Positions 16,366-25,268 of a stretch of 64,000 bases of DNA are shown piece by piece. Both the position numbers and the translations under genes were made by a program. The notes below the pieces were generated by a model. It saw nothing but the letters and a program-made list of their open reading frames with translations, did not search any database and was not told the origin of the DNA. Each line of letters begins with the position of its first letter. The first letter of the stretch is position 1. This DNA comes from Streptomyces sp. CB01881. GTDB taxonomy: Bacteria > Actinomycetota > Actinomycetes > Streptomycetales > Streptomycetaceae. The stretch is taken from the NCBI RefSeq assembly GCF_002953255.1, contig NZ_CP026498.1:10249835-10313834 (forward strand), written 5' to 3'.

Positions 16366-18447
16366 GTGCCTGAGAAGCTCGCCCAGCCGGGCGTCTACAT
16401 CGAGGAGATCCCGAGCGGCGTCCACACCATCACCGGGGTCGCGACGTCCATCACCGCCTTCGTCGGCCGCGCCGCCCGCGGCCGCACCGACGCGCCGGTG
16501 ACCATCCTCGGCTTCGACGGGTTCGAGAGGGAATTCGGCGGGCTGTGGGAGGGCAGCCGGCTGGGCTTCGCGGTGCGCGACTTCTTCCTCAACGGCGGCG
16601 GCCAGGCCGTGATCTGCCGGATCTACCAGCCGCCGGCGGGCGGCAGCGGAACGGCCGGGCTGGCCTTCGGCCAGGGCGACCGGGCCGTGAAGCTGGTCGC
16701 GGTCTCGCCCGGGGCCTGGGGCAACGGCCTGCGGGCCAGGGTGGACCTGACCGGCGCCCCGGCCGGCGAGCTCTTCAACCTGGTGGTCGCGGACACGGGC
16801 ACGGGCGCCACCGAGCGCCACGCCGGCGTCTCGCTCTACGCCGACCACCCCCGGTGCGTGCGGAACGTCCTCGAACGCGACTCCGCGCTGGTGCGCTGGG
16901 GCGCCGAGCCCCTCACCGCGGTACCGGGCACCCCCCGGGTCCGCCCCGTCCCGGCGGCCGCCCCGGCCGAGGCCGGTGCCACGCCCGACTGGCAGGACCC
17001 CGCGGGCGTGGCCGACGCCGCGGCCACGGTGGCCGCCGCGGCGCTGAAGGAGGCCGTCAACGGCAGCGCCGTGGACGGCGCCGCGGCGCAGACGGCGCAC
17101 TCGGCCGTCGCCGCCGCCGGACAGGCCAAGGAGGAGGCCGACCGGGCCAGGCAGGACGCGGACACCGCCCTGGCCGCCGCCAAGCAGGAGAAGCAGCGCA
17201 CCGAGGCCGGACTCAGCACGGCCGCCAGCGCCCTGACCGCCGCGCAGCAGGCCAGTCCCGTCGACCTGCAGAAGGTCAAGGAGGCCGAGAAGGCCCAGGC
17301 CGAGGCCAAGGCGGCCGATGACGCGGCGGAGGCCGCCGTGACCGGGGTGACGGACATCCGGACCAAGGCCGTCACCTGGGTCGGCGATGCGGCGGCCAGG
17401 GTGACGGAGGCCACGGCCGCAGCGGCCACGGCGGACGGCAAGGCGGTCGAGGCGGAGAAGGCGGCCGAGGACAGGCAGACCGACCTCCGGACTGCACGGG
17501 ACCAGGCCACCGCGGCGGCCGGCCAGCTGGGCGGGGACGACGGCGTCGTGCCCGGCACCGACGCGGTGCGCGGACAGTACGAGCGCCTCCTCGACCAGGC
17601 GGACCTCTTCAACCTGCTCTGCATTCCGCCCTACCGCCCCGACGGCTCCGACGTCGAGCCGGTCCTGTTCGACCTCGCCGCCGCCTACTGCCGCAAGCGC
17701 CGGGCGGTCCTGCTGGTCGACCCGCCGTCCGCCTGGACGACGGCCGACGCCGCCGTGACCGGCTTCCGCGCGGCCGCCGACCAACTCGGCGGCCGGGGGC
17801 CGAACGCCGCCGTCTACTTCCCGAGACTCAGTCGGCCGAACCCGTTCCGCGGCGGCGCGACCGAGCCGTTCGTCCCGTGTGGTGCGGTGGCGGGGGTGTT
17901 GGCGCGGACGGATGCGGTGCGTGGGGTGTGGAAGGCGGGGGCGGGGTTGGAGGCGGGTTTGGTGGGGGTGCCGGATTTGGCGGTGCGGTTGTCGGACGGG
18001 GAGAACGGGTTGCTGAATCCGTTGGGGGTGAATTGTCTGCGGTCTTTTCCGGTGGCGGGTCGGGTGGTGTGGGGGGCGCGGACGTTGGCGGGGGCGGATG
18101 TGCTGGCGTCGGAGTGGAAGTATCTGCCGGTTCGGCGGTTGGCGTTGTTCATTGAGGAGAGTTTGTTCCGGGGGACTCAGTGGGTGGTGTTCGAGCCGAA
18201 TGGTGAGGCGTTGTGGGCGCAGGTTCGGTTGAACGTGGGGTCGTTCATGCAGGAGTTGTTCCGGCAGGGGGCGTTGCAGGGGAGTTCGCCGCGGGAGGCG
18301 TATTTCGTGAAGTGTGATGCGGAGACGACGACGCAGGCGGACCGGGATCTGGGGGTGGTGAACATCCGGGTGGGGTTCGCGCCGTTGAAGCCGGCGGAGT
18401 TCGTGGTGGTGCAGGTGCAGCAGTTGTCGGAGCAACTCCCGTCCTGA
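16366..18447 (+). CDS. Contractile injection system sheath protein, second copy with long helical insertion
   Basis: A 693-residue sheath paralogue starting at GTG 16366 after AGGAGG. The N-terminus (PGVYIEEIPSGVHTITGVA, TAFVGRAARG) matches the first sheath. Residues ~215-390 are an Ala/Lys/Glu/Asp-rich segment of near-continuous predicted helix (for example EEADRARQDADTALAAAKQE) that looks like a coiled coil and is not part of normal sheaths. The core resumes at QADLFNLLCIPPYRPDGSD. The last ~190 residues are identical to the first sheath. Two sheath genes may give a mixed sheath or alternate use; the insertion would probably sit on the outer surface. Confidence 0.94.
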   Translation: MPEKLAQPGVYIEEIPSGVHTITGVATSITAFVGRAARGRTDAPVTILGFDGFEREFGGLWEGSRLGFAVRDFFLNGGGQAVICRIYQPPAGGSGTAGLAFGQGDRAVKLVAVSPGAWGNGLRARVDLTGAPAGELFNLVVADTGTGATERHAGVSLYADHPRCVRNVLERDSALVRWGAEPLTAVPGTPRVRPVPAAAPAEAGATPDWQDPAGVADAAATVAAAALKEAVNGSAVDGAAAQTAHSAVAAAGQAKEEADRARQDADTALAAAKQEKQRTEAGLSTAASALTAAQQASPVDLQKVKEAEKAQAEAKAADDAAEAAVTGVTDIRTKAVTWVGDAAARVTEATAAAATADGKAVEAEKAAEDRQTDLRTARDQATAAAGQLGGDDGVVPGTDAVRGQYERLLDQADLFNLLCIPPYRPDGSDVEPVLFDLAAAYCRKRRAVLLVDPPSAWTTADAAVTGFRAAADQLGGRGPNAAVYFPRLSRPNPFRGGATEPFVPCGAVAGVLARTDAVRGVWKAGAGLEAGLVGVPDLAVRLSDGENGLLNPLGVNCLRSFPVAGRVVWGARTLAGADVLASEWKYLPVRRLALFIEESLFRGTQWVVFEPNGEALWAQVRLNVGSFMQELFRQGALQGSSPREAYFVKCDAETTTQADRDLGVVNIRVGFAPLKPAEFVVVQVQQLSEQLPS

Positions 18448-18457
18448 CCGGGCCGGG
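17875..18457 (+). repeat. 583-bp direct repeat, copy 2 (sheath C-terminus)
   Basis: Second copy of the repeat at 15760-16342. The flanking sequences upstream differ fully between the two genes, and divergence resumes right after the shared GACCGGGCCGGG following the stop. Confidence 0.92.
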
Positions 18458-18480
18458 GACGATCAGGAGGCGCAGGACAC

Positions 18481-18987
18481 ATGGCCCAGTTCACTGTCAA
18501 CACCCAGCGGTTCGACCCCTACAAGAACTTCAAGTTCCGTGTGCGGTGGGACGGCCGGTACGTCCTCGGAGTCAGCAAGGTGAGCTCCCTGAAGCGCACC
18601 ACCGAGGTGGTCAGGCACCGGGAGGGCGGCGACCCGTCCAGCAGCCGCAAGTCGCCCGGCCGGACGGAGTTCGAGGCGATCACGCTCGAACGCGGCGTCA
18701 CCCACGACCCGGAGTTCGAACAGTGGGCCAACAAGGTCTGGAACTACGGAACGGTGGGAGCCGAGTCCGCGCTGAAGAGCTTCCGCAAGGACATCATCAT
18801 CGAGCTCTACAACGAGTCCGGGCAGCTCGTCATCGCCTACAAGGTCTACCGCTGCTGGGTCTCCGAGTACCAGGCGCTCCCGGACCTCGACGCCAACGCC
18901 AACGCCGTCGCCATCCAGCACCTCAAGCTGGAGAACGAGGGCTGGGAACGTGACGCCGAGGTCACCGAACCCACCGAGCTGGGGTGA
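18481..18987 (+). CDS. Contractile injection system inner tube protein (gp19-like)
   Basis: A 168-residue protein of the T4 gp19-like tail tube family (about the usual 150-170 residues). Family features are FDPYKNFKFRVRWDGRYVLG, the variable loop with REGGDPSSSRKSPGRTEFE, ITLERGVTHDPEFEQWANKV and the closing strand AVAIQHLKLENEGWERD. Tube proteins stack as hexameric rings to form the channel that is fired through the target. It starts 33 bp after the second sheath gene with an AGGAGG site. Confidence 0.95.
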   Translation: MAQFTVNTQRFDPYKNFKFRVRWDGRYVLGVSKVSSLKRTTEVVRHREGGDPSSSRKSPGRTEFEAITLERGVTHDPEFEQWANKVWNYGTVGAESALKSFRKDIIIELYNESGQLVIAYKVYRCWVSEYQALPDLDANANAVAIQHLKLENEGWERDAEVTEPTELG

Positions 18988-18991
18988 GGCC

Positions 18992-19774
18992 GTGATCACG
19001 CCGGGTACCGCGCGTCGGGCCGTTCCCGCACGACGGGGGGCGGTCCCCGAGCTGCGCCCCATGACGGACGGAGCGCTGCTCGACCTCTGGGAGTCGGCGA
19101 GTGCGGTGGCCCCGGTCGGCCGCCCGCTCGCGCTGCTCACCGCGGCCTTCCCGCACTGCCGGACCGAGGACTTGGCCGCCGAGCCGCTCGGGCGCTGCGA
19201 CGCGCTGCTCGCCGAACTGCGCGCCTCGCTGGTCGGGGACGGTGTCGAGGCGGTCGCGGGCTGCCCGTCCTGCGGCGGCCTGGTGGAAACCGCCTTCTCG
19301 CTGGGCGCCCTGGGCGGTGACGGCGGGCCCGACACCGCGGCGGAGCTGACCACGACCGTGGCGGGGCACGACGTGCACTGCCGGCCGGTGACGCTGGGCG
19401 ACCTGATCGCGGTGTGCGGGCTGGCCGACGCCGAGTCGGCTCTGATCGCCCGTTGCGCCGAGATCCGCCGGGCCGGGGCGGCGGTACCACCGGAGCACCT
19501 TCCGCAGGAGGTCCGGGCGGCGGTGGAGGAGGCCATGGCGGCGGTCGACCCGCGCGCCGAGACCCTGCTCGGCCTGAGCTGCCCGGCCTGCGACACGCAG
19601 TGGTGGGCCGCTTTCGACCTCGCGGCGTTCCTCTGGACGGAGGTCGAGAGGCTGGCCCAGTGCCTGCTCGTCGAGGTGGACACACTGGCACGGGCGTACG
19701 GCTGGCGGGAGTCGGACATCCTGGCCCTCGGGGCGCTCCGGCGCCGCCGCTACCTGGACCTGGTGACGTCGTGA
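18992..19774 (+). CDS. CIS-associated protein with a split four-cysteine (zinc-ribbon-like) motif
   Basis: A 260-residue protein starting at GTG 18992, four bases after the tube stop. C91-P-S-C94 and C197-P-A-C200 form two CxxC knuckles that could bind one zinc. An early segment reads PMTDGALLDLWESASA, and the C-terminus is helical with ALRRRRYLDLVTS. Proteins of this kind sit beside the tube gene in phage-tail-like loci and resemble small T4-type baseplate or chaperone proteins. I infer a baseplate/tail assembly role from position only. The stop overlaps the next start (GTGA). Confidence 0.75.
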   Translation: MITPGTARRAVPARRGAVPELRPMTDGALLDLWESASAVAPVGRPLALLTAAFPHCRTEDLAAEPLGRCDALLAELRASLVGDGVEAVAGCPSCGGLVETAFSLGALGGDGGPDTAAELTTTVAGHDVHCRPVTLGDLIAVCGLADAESALIARCAEIRRAGAAVPPEHLPQEVRAAVEEAMAAVDPRAETLLGLSCPACDTQWWAAFDLAAFLWTEVERLAQCLLVEVDTLARAYGWRESDILALGALRRRRYLDLVTS

Positions 19775-20727
19775 GCGCGCGGACGGGCGGGCCCGCCCAG
19801 CCGTCACCGCCCGCCGCCGGCGGTTTCCTGGGCCGGCTCGCCGTGAGGGCCGGCGGTGGTGGCGAGCCGGGTCGGCTACGGCCGAGGCCGCTCTCGCGGT
19901 TCGAGCCGGTGCGGAACGACCGGACGCCCGGCGAGGACGGGGAATCCCCGTCCCGGACCGGGTCGGTGGACGGAGGTTGGGGCAGCCCGAGGACAGGTCC
20001 GGCGCCGGTGCCGACTGCGGTGGCCGAGGCGTCCGGTGCCGGCCGTGGGCGGCCCGCGGCGGAGTGGGCGCCGTCCGTCCGCCCAGGGGCCGTTCCGGGC
20101 GGGGTGCGTGGTGCGTCGTCCGCGCGGGCCCTGGCAGCCGGTGCGGGGCCGGGGGACGAACCGGCCGGCTCCCCACCGGGACAGGTTGCCGAGACGGCGG
20201 ACGGCAGTCGGGCCGGCGGGCTGGCACCGGCTGACGGACCCGAAGTCGGTCCGGTGTCAGCAGTTCAGGTGTCAGCAGCTTCTGCGGCGTCTGCGGCGGG
20301 CGAGGCGGTCGGGGTGGAAAGCGGGACACGCCGGTCGCACGGTGGACCCCGCCTGCCCGCGAACCACGGCCCTTCCGCCCGGCGGCCCGAGCCCGGAGCC
20401 ACCCGCCAGGGCGAGGGCGAGAACGGGCCTACCGAGCCGGTGAGGCCGCCGGAGGCCGGCGGGGGGCTGCCGGCCGATGACCGCTCCCGGGTCGAGGGCG
20501 ATACCCGGGCACCGGACCGTGCCTGGGCCGACCGGGCGCGGGCGGCGGCGGGCCGCCACCCCGCACCCGCGCCCGCGCCGACCCCGGTGGTCAACGTCTC
20601 CATCGGCCGGATCGAGGTGCGTGCCGTTCCGAGCACGTCCGCGTCCGACCGGCGGGAGCGCACCGAGGAGCCCGCCGTCACCACGCTGGAGCAGTACCTG
20701 CGCCGCCGCTCCGGGAGCCGGACATGA
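19771..20727 (+). CDS. Low-complexity CIS-locus protein with conserved C-terminal segment
   Basis: A 318-residue protein translated from the GTGA overlap at 19771. Residues 1-265 are Gly/Pro/Ala/Arg/Ser-rich and look disordered. Only the C-terminus looks conserved: TPVVNVSIGRIEVRAVPSTS, then TTLEQYLRRR. A strand followed by a short helix at the end is typical of small accessory proteins in CIS loci. It could be a flexible linker or scaffold in the particle. No catalytic motif is visible. Confidence 0.7.
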   Translation: MSARTGGPAQPSPPAAGGFLGRLAVRAGGGGEPGRLRPRPLSRFEPVRNDRTPGEDGESPSRTGSVDGGWGSPRTGPAPVPTAVAEASGAGRGRPAAEWAPSVRPGAVPGGVRGASSARALAAGAGPGDEPAGSPPGQVAETADGSRAGGLAPADGPEVGPVSAVQVSAASAASAAGEAVGVESGTRRSHGGPRLPANHGPSARRPEPGATRQGEGENGPTEPVRPPEAGGGLPADDRSRVEGDTRAPDRAWADRARAAAGRHPAPAPAPTPVVNVSIGRIEVRAVPSTSASDRRERTEEPAVTTLEQYLRRRSGSRT

Positions 20728-20939
20728 ACGGGCCCGCCTGCCGCCGGCAGGCCGCACGCGAACCCGTCCGGGGCGGGAAGGCCGTCCGCGGGCCGGCCCG
20801 GCGAGGCCACACCGGGTGCGGGGCGATCCGGTGCGCGCCGCTGCGGCCGCCGCTGCGGCCAGCGCTGCTCCGGCCAGCGCCGCTCCGGTGGGGGGCGCGT
20901 CGGCGCGGCTCCTGTTCGAGGAGGAGGTGGGGCGGGTGA
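20724..20939 (+). CDS. Possible small Arg/Pro-rich protein bridging two CIS genes
   Basis: A 71-codon frame whose ATG overlaps the preceding stop (ATGA) and whose TGA overlaps the next GTG start (GTGA), a coupling pattern seen throughout this operon. About 90% of its codons end in G or C. Its product is very basic with PLRPPLRPALLRPAPLR-like repeats and no recognisable domain. The alternative is that this is just a 210-bp spacer before the DUF4255 gene. Confidence 0.35.
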   Translation: MNGPACRRQAAREPVRGGKAVRGPARRGHTGCGAIRCAPLRPPLRPALLRPAPLRWGARRRGSCSRRRWGG

Positions 20940-22165
20940 GCACCGGACGCGCGATCGAAGCCGTCACCCAGGCGCTGCGCGCCGGGCTCGCGTCGGTCTC
21001 GCCGGTCACGGCGCGCCCGCTCGACCGGGCCAGGACCGGCGCCGCCAACGGCCCTCAGCTCAACCTCTACCTCTACGACGTCGCGCCGAACGCCGCCTGG
21101 CGCAACCTCGAACCCCCGACCCAGGCCGGCGGTGGCATCGGCCTGCACCCCCCGCTCGCCCTCGATCTGCGGTACCTGCTGACGGCCTACGGCGACGGCG
21201 ACGACGAGATCGCCGCCCACAAGCTGCTCGGCGAGGCCATGCAGGTGCTGCACGACGGGGCGGTCCTCGCGCGGGCCGGCCTCAAGGGCGTGCTGGCCGA
21301 GGCGGGAGTCCACCTCCAGCCGGACCGGGTCCGGCTGACGCCCGTCCACCTGGGCACCGACGAGCAGTCCCGGCTCTGGACGGCCTTCCAGACCAACTAC
21401 CGGATCTCGGTGGCCTATCAGGTGTCCGTGGTCCTGATCGACACCCTCGACCCGCCGGCCGCTCCGCTGCCGGTCCTCAAGCGCGGGCGCGCGCCGGTCG
21501 ACGAGCAGGGGCGGGACGAGGGCGTGCCGGCCGGCGCGTCGGCGGGCCCCCGGCTGGACCGGGTCACGGTGGAGGCCTGGCGCGGGAACGACTCCGTCCC
21601 GTCCCGGACCGGCGACCGGCTCGTGGTCGAGGGCGCGGGGTTGACGGGCGGTCCGGTGCGCGCGCGGTTCGCCCACCCCCGGCTGGCGCAGCCGATCTGG
21701 GCGGACGCGGCGCCCGGCTCCACCGCCGAGCGCGTACTGCTGTTGGTCCCGGCCGCGCTCCCGGCCGGCTTCGCCACCCTCATGCTGGCGGTCGGCCCGC
21801 CGGAGGGACCGCGGATCACCAGCAACGCCCTGCCGTTGCCGGTCGCGGTCCGGCTCGGCCGTCCGTCCGTGCTGCCGGGCGCCGGCCGGCCGGGGACGGT
21901 CCGGGTCACCGTGCCGTCCGACCGGCTGCTCGTCGACGACCAGGCGGTGCTGCTGTTGGCCGACGGCCGACAGACCGCACCGAACACGCGGGTCCGGGCC
22001 GGCGCCGTCCTCTCGTTCGACCTCCCGCACACAGGGGCGGCCGGAGCGGTCGTCACGCTGCGGCTCAGGGTCGACGGGGTCGACTCCGTGCCGCTGCCCG
22101 AGCCGGACCCGGCGAAGCCCCTGCCCACCCGGTTCGATCCCGTCCAACAGGTGGTGCTGCCGTGA
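20936..22165 (+). CDS. DUF4255 domain protein (Pvc16-like cap/adaptor)
   Basis: A 409-residue protein. GTG 20936 follows GAGGAGG. Residues ~1-190 are the DUF4255 domain: TGRAIEAVTQALRAGL, GPQLNLYLYDVAPNAAWRN, LHPPLALDLRYLLTAYGDGD, then SVAYQVSVVLIDT. The C-terminal half has two Ig-like beta segments (RLVVEGAGLTGGPVRARFAH, RVTVPSDRLLVDDQAVLLLA). DUF4255 proteins (Pvc16, Afp16) cap the distal tube end and set sheath/tube length in related particles. It overlaps the AAA+ gene by four bases. Confidence 0.9.
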   Translation: MSTGRAIEAVTQALRAGLASVSPVTARPLDRARTGAANGPQLNLYLYDVAPNAAWRNLEPPTQAGGGIGLHPPLALDLRYLLTAYGDGDDEIAAHKLLGEAMQVLHDGAVLARAGLKGVLAEAGVHLQPDRVRLTPVHLGTDEQSRLWTAFQTNYRISVAYQVSVVLIDTLDPPAAPLPVLKRGRAPVDEQGRDEGVPAGASAGPRLDRVTVEAWRGNDSVPSRTGDRLVVEGAGLTGGPVRARFAHPRLAQPIWADAAPGSTAERVLLLVPAALPAGFATLMLAVGPPEGPRITSNALPLPVAVRLGRPSVLPGAGRPGTVRVTVPSDRLLVDDQAVLLLADGRQTAPNTRVRAGAVLSFDLPHTGAAGAVVTLRLRVDGVDSVPLPEPDPAKPLPTRFDPVQQVVLP

Positions 22166-24969
22166 CCGGTACGACCGAAACGACCGGCTCCGCCACGCCC
22201 TCGGGCTCCACGACACCGTCGGGTTCGACGGCACCGCCCGGTGCCACGACACCGCCCGTTGCCGCCGTGGCGGTCGGTTCCTCCACGGCGACCTGGGAGG
22301 AGCGGAACAACGCGTACCTCGGTGCGGCCCTGCACTGGCTCCGCCAGCGCCTCCGGGCTCTGGCCGAGGAGGTGCCCGGCCCGGGCGGGGTGCCGGAGGC
22401 GGCCCCGGCCCCGACCGGCGCGGGAACGGCGGCCGAGACAAGAGCGGCCGGGGCAAGAGCAACCGAGACAAGAGCGGCTGAGGCAGGATCGGCCGAGGAA
22501 GCGGCAGCGGCGGGAATGGCCGCCGAGGGTACTACCGCCCCTGCGGGAGGCTCCGAAGGCCGCACCCGGGGGCTGTTCCACCGCCGCTCGAAGACAGCCG
22601 GTGCGAAGACAGCCCACCCGACGGCAGCCCACTCGAAGGCAACCCGCCGGACGGCAGCCCGTTCTGGGACCGCCCACCCGGCGGCCGACACCCGTCAGGC
22701 CCCGGCCGTTCCCGGCCCACCGGCCGCAGTCGGCGACGGCTTGCCCGGTTCGCCCGATCCGTCCGGCTCGCCCGGTTCGCCCGATCCATCCGGCTCGCCC
22801 GGCTCGCCCGGCCGGCCCGGCCCGGATGACCCGGCGAGCGCGCTCGCGCAGGCGGCTCTGGCCCGGGACGAGGCAGCCGCCGCCGTGGTCTCGGCCCACG
22901 ACCAGCTCGCCGAGCTGCTCGGCCTGACGCCGTTCGAGCGGGACGTCGTCCTGCTCGCGGCCGCCCGTGAACTCGATCCGGTGGTGGACTGGCTGAGCGC
23001 CGCGGCCGGAGCCGGCGGCCAACTGCCCGGACCGACCTTCGGCCTGGCCCTGCGCCTGTTCGACCAGCCCGCCTGGGACGCGCTCTCGCCCGAGCGGCCG
23101 CTGCGCCGCCTGCGGCTCGTCCGGCTGGAGGGCTCCGGCGGGCTGACCGCCTGCTCACTCCGGGCGGACGAACGCGTGGTCAACTACCTGAAGGGCCTGG
23201 ACCACCTCGACGAGCGGCTCGCGGACACGGTCGTCCCGCTGGAGGACGGCGGCGGGTCCGTCGAGCCGTCGCCGTCCCAGCGGGAGGCGGCGCGGACGCT
23301 GCGCGCCGGCATGCGTGCGATGGCCGCCGACGGCCGCCCGCCGGTGGTGAACCTGGTGGGACCCGACGGGCCGAGCAAGCAGCTGGTGGCGCGCGAGGTC
23401 GCGGCGGCGTTCGGCCGGACGCTGCTCAGGGTGCCGGTGCCGGCCCTCGCGGCCTCGACCGCGGCAGCCGGGGCGGCCGGCGCGACCGCGAGGCTCTGGG
23501 AGCGGGAGGTCCTGCTCTCCCCGGTGGCCCTCTACCTGGACGCGGGGGACGAGGCCGGCGACCACGGTCCCGAGGCCGTCGCGGAGGCGGGCCGGCTGAT
23601 GGCGCGACTGCCGGGGCCGGTGTTCCTGGACAGCCGTGAGGTCTGGCCGCACCTCGGCCCCGGCGCCCTGGCGGTGGACGTCGCCGGGCCCACCACGGCC
23701 GAGCAACGTGCGGTCTGGACGCAGGCCCTCGGGCCGGGCGGGGCGCAGCTCGCGGGCGAGCTCGCCGCCCAGTTCGACCTCGACCCGGTCGCCCTGGCCC
23801 GGGTCGCGGGCTCCGTCGCCGGCGGACCGCCGGGCGAGTCCGCACAGCAGCGCAGGCACCGGGTGTGGGGCGCCTGCCTCGTGGTGTCCCGGCCGCGCCT
23901 GGACCTGCTGGCGCAGCGGCTGGAGCTGCGGGCGCGGCGCGAGGACCTGGTCCTCCCCGAGGAGGTGACGGAGCAGCTGGACCGGATCCGCGACCAGGTG
24001 CGCCGGCGGACGCTGGTCCACGAGGACTGGGGGGTGGCGGGCCGGACCAGCCGCGGCCTCGGAATCACCGCGCTGTTCGCGGGCGAGAGCGGCACCGGCA
24101 AGACCATGACCGCCGAGGTGCTGGCCCGCGAGCTCGCCCTCGACCTCTACCGGATCGATCTCTCCGCGGTGGTGAGCAAGTACATCGGCGAGACCGAGAA
24201 GAACCTGCGCCGGCTCTTCGACGCGGCCGAGCACGGTGGCGCGATCCTCCTGTTCGACGAGGCCGACGCGCTGTTCGGCCGACGCAGCGAGGTGCGGGAC
24301 AGCCATGACCGGTACGCCAACATCGAGGTCAACTACCTGCTCCAGCGCATGGAGTCGTACCGCGGCCTGGCGGTTCTGGCGACCAACATGAAGGGGGCGC
24401 TGGACCACGCCTTCAGCCGTCGGCTCCGGTTCGTACTGGACTTCCCGTTCCCGGGGCCGGTGGAGCGCGAGGCGATCTGGCAGCGGGCCTTCGCCCCGGG
24501 GGTGCGCTGCGAGCTCGACCACGCCCGGCTGTCCCGGTTCGGGCTGACCGGCGGCAGCATCCACAACATCGCGCTCAACGCCACCTTCGCGGCCGCGGCC
24601 ACGCCCGAACAGGTGGCCACCATGCCGCTGGTGCTGGCCGCGGTCCGGATGGAGTGCCGGAAGCTCGGTTTCGTCGTGGACGAGCGCGAGTTCGCGTGGG
24701 ACGGGCCCGCGCCCGTCGCCACGGCGTCGTCCCCGTACAGGGTGGGCGGGACGCCGGACGGCACACCGGTCGGGACGCCGGACGGCACACCGGACGGCAC
24801 GGCGGCCGCGGCGGCCGCGGCGACGTGGGGCACAGCGACGTGGGAGGCGGCGGCACGGGAGACGGCGACGCGGGAGGCGGCGACGCGGGAGGCGGCGACG
24901 CGGGAGGCGGCGCTACAGGGGACGGCGACGGAGGAGACGGCGGACGAGGGGAGCGGACCGTGGACGTGA
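22162..24969 (+). CDS. AAA+ ATPase of the contractile injection system (Pvc15-like)
   Basis: A 935-residue protein. The first ~230 residues are low-complexity (Thr/Ala/Glu, Pro/Gly/Ser repeats). A helical region follows, and the AAA+ domain sits near the C-terminus: Walker A GESGTGKT at residues 641-648, Walker B LLFDEADA at about 696-703, then EVNYLLQRMESYRGLAVLAT with a sensor-1 Asn in TNMK and arginines in FSRRLRFVLDF. Pvc15-type ATPases are a standard CIS component, proposed to help load cargo or assemble the particle. The last ~70 residues are encoded by short tandem repeats (GTPDGTP, ATREA). Confidence 0.93.
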   Translation: MTGTTETTGSATPSGSTTPSGSTAPPGATTPPVAAVAVGSSTATWEERNNAYLGAALHWLRQRLRALAEEVPGPGGVPEAAPAPTGAGTAAETRAAGARATETRAAEAGSAEEAAAAGMAAEGTTAPAGGSEGRTRGLFHRRSKTAGAKTAHPTAAHSKATRRTAARSGTAHPAADTRQAPAVPGPPAAVGDGLPGSPDPSGSPGSPDPSGSPGSPGRPGPDDPASALAQAALARDEAAAAVVSAHDQLAELLGLTPFERDVVLLAAARELDPVVDWLSAAAGAGGQLPGPTFGLALRLFDQPAWDALSPERPLRRLRLVRLEGSGGLTACSLRADERVVNYLKGLDHLDERLADTVVPLEDGGGSVEPSPSQREAARTLRAGMRAMAADGRPPVVNLVGPDGPSKQLVAREVAAAFGRTLLRVPVPALAASTAAAGAAGATARLWEREVLLSPVALYLDAGDEAGDHGPEAVAEAGRLMARLPGPVFLDSREVWPHLGPGALAVDVAGPTTAEQRAVWTQALGPGGAQLAGELAAQFDLDPVALARVAGSVAGGPPGESAQQRRHRVWGACLVVSRPRLDLLAQRLELRARREDLVLPEEVTEQLDRIRDQVRRRTLVHEDWGVAGRTSRGLGITALFAGESGTGKTMTAEVLARELALDLYRIDLSAVVSKYIGETEKNLRRLFDAAEHGGAILLFDEADALFGRRSEVRDSHDRYANIEVNYLLQRMESYRGLAVLATNMKGALDHAFSRRLRFVLDFPFPGPVEREAIWQRAFAPGVRCELDHARLSRFGLTGGSIHNIALNATFAAAATPEQVATMPLVLAAVRMECRKLGFVVDEREFAWDGPAPVATASSPYRVGGTPDGTPVGTPDGTPDGTAAAAAAATWGTATWEAAARETATREAATREAATREAALQGTATEETADEGSGPWT

Positions 24970-25268
24970 CCGTGCGGATCGAGCGGCTGGTTCTGGAGGG
25001 CCTGGAGCCGGCCCCGGGATCGGCCGAGCGGCTGCGGGCCGCCCTGGAGCAGGCACTGGCCGAGCGGCTCACCGAGGCGCTGGCGGCGGGCGGGCGCGTC
25101 GGCCGGCCCGGGTCCGACGCAGCCCTGACGACCGGGCCGGTGACGGTGACGGTGACCGTGCCGGGGCCGCCGGGCGGGGCGCTGAGCCCCGGGGCGGCCG
25201 CCGCCCTGGGCGGGCACACCGGTCGCGCGCTGGCGGCCGGGCTCACCGGAACAGGAGGGGCGCCATGA
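24960..25268 (+). CDS. Small CIS-locus protein of unknown function
   Basis: A 102-residue protein beginning at GTG 24960 inside the end of the ATPase gene (10-bp overlap). It has an N-terminal strand and helix, VRIERLVLEGLEPAPGSAER, then LRAALEQALAERLTEALA, and a Thr/Val/Pro-rich second half. Its stop overlaps the next ATG (ATGA). Small proteins with a similar IERLVLEGL-helix start occupy this slot in some CIS loci, as far as I can recall. The role is unknown. Confidence 0.7.
   Translation: MDVTVRIERLVLEGLEPAPGSAERLRAALEQALAERLTEALAAGGRVGRPGSDAALTTGPVTVTVTVPGPPGGALSPGAAAALGGHTGRALAAGLTGTGGAP

Noticed and set aside
13144..18435. Very long (1763-codon) minus-strand open frame over the SARP and sheath genes
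   Set aside because: It mirrors the coding strand of well-supported sheath genes and repeats wherever the duplicated tract occurs. Its product is low-complexity His/Arg/Pro.
15760..18457. 583-bp direct repeats considered as terminal repeats of a mobile element
   Set aside because: They lie inside coding sequence and encode the same sheath domain in frame; no transposase or integrase lies between them.
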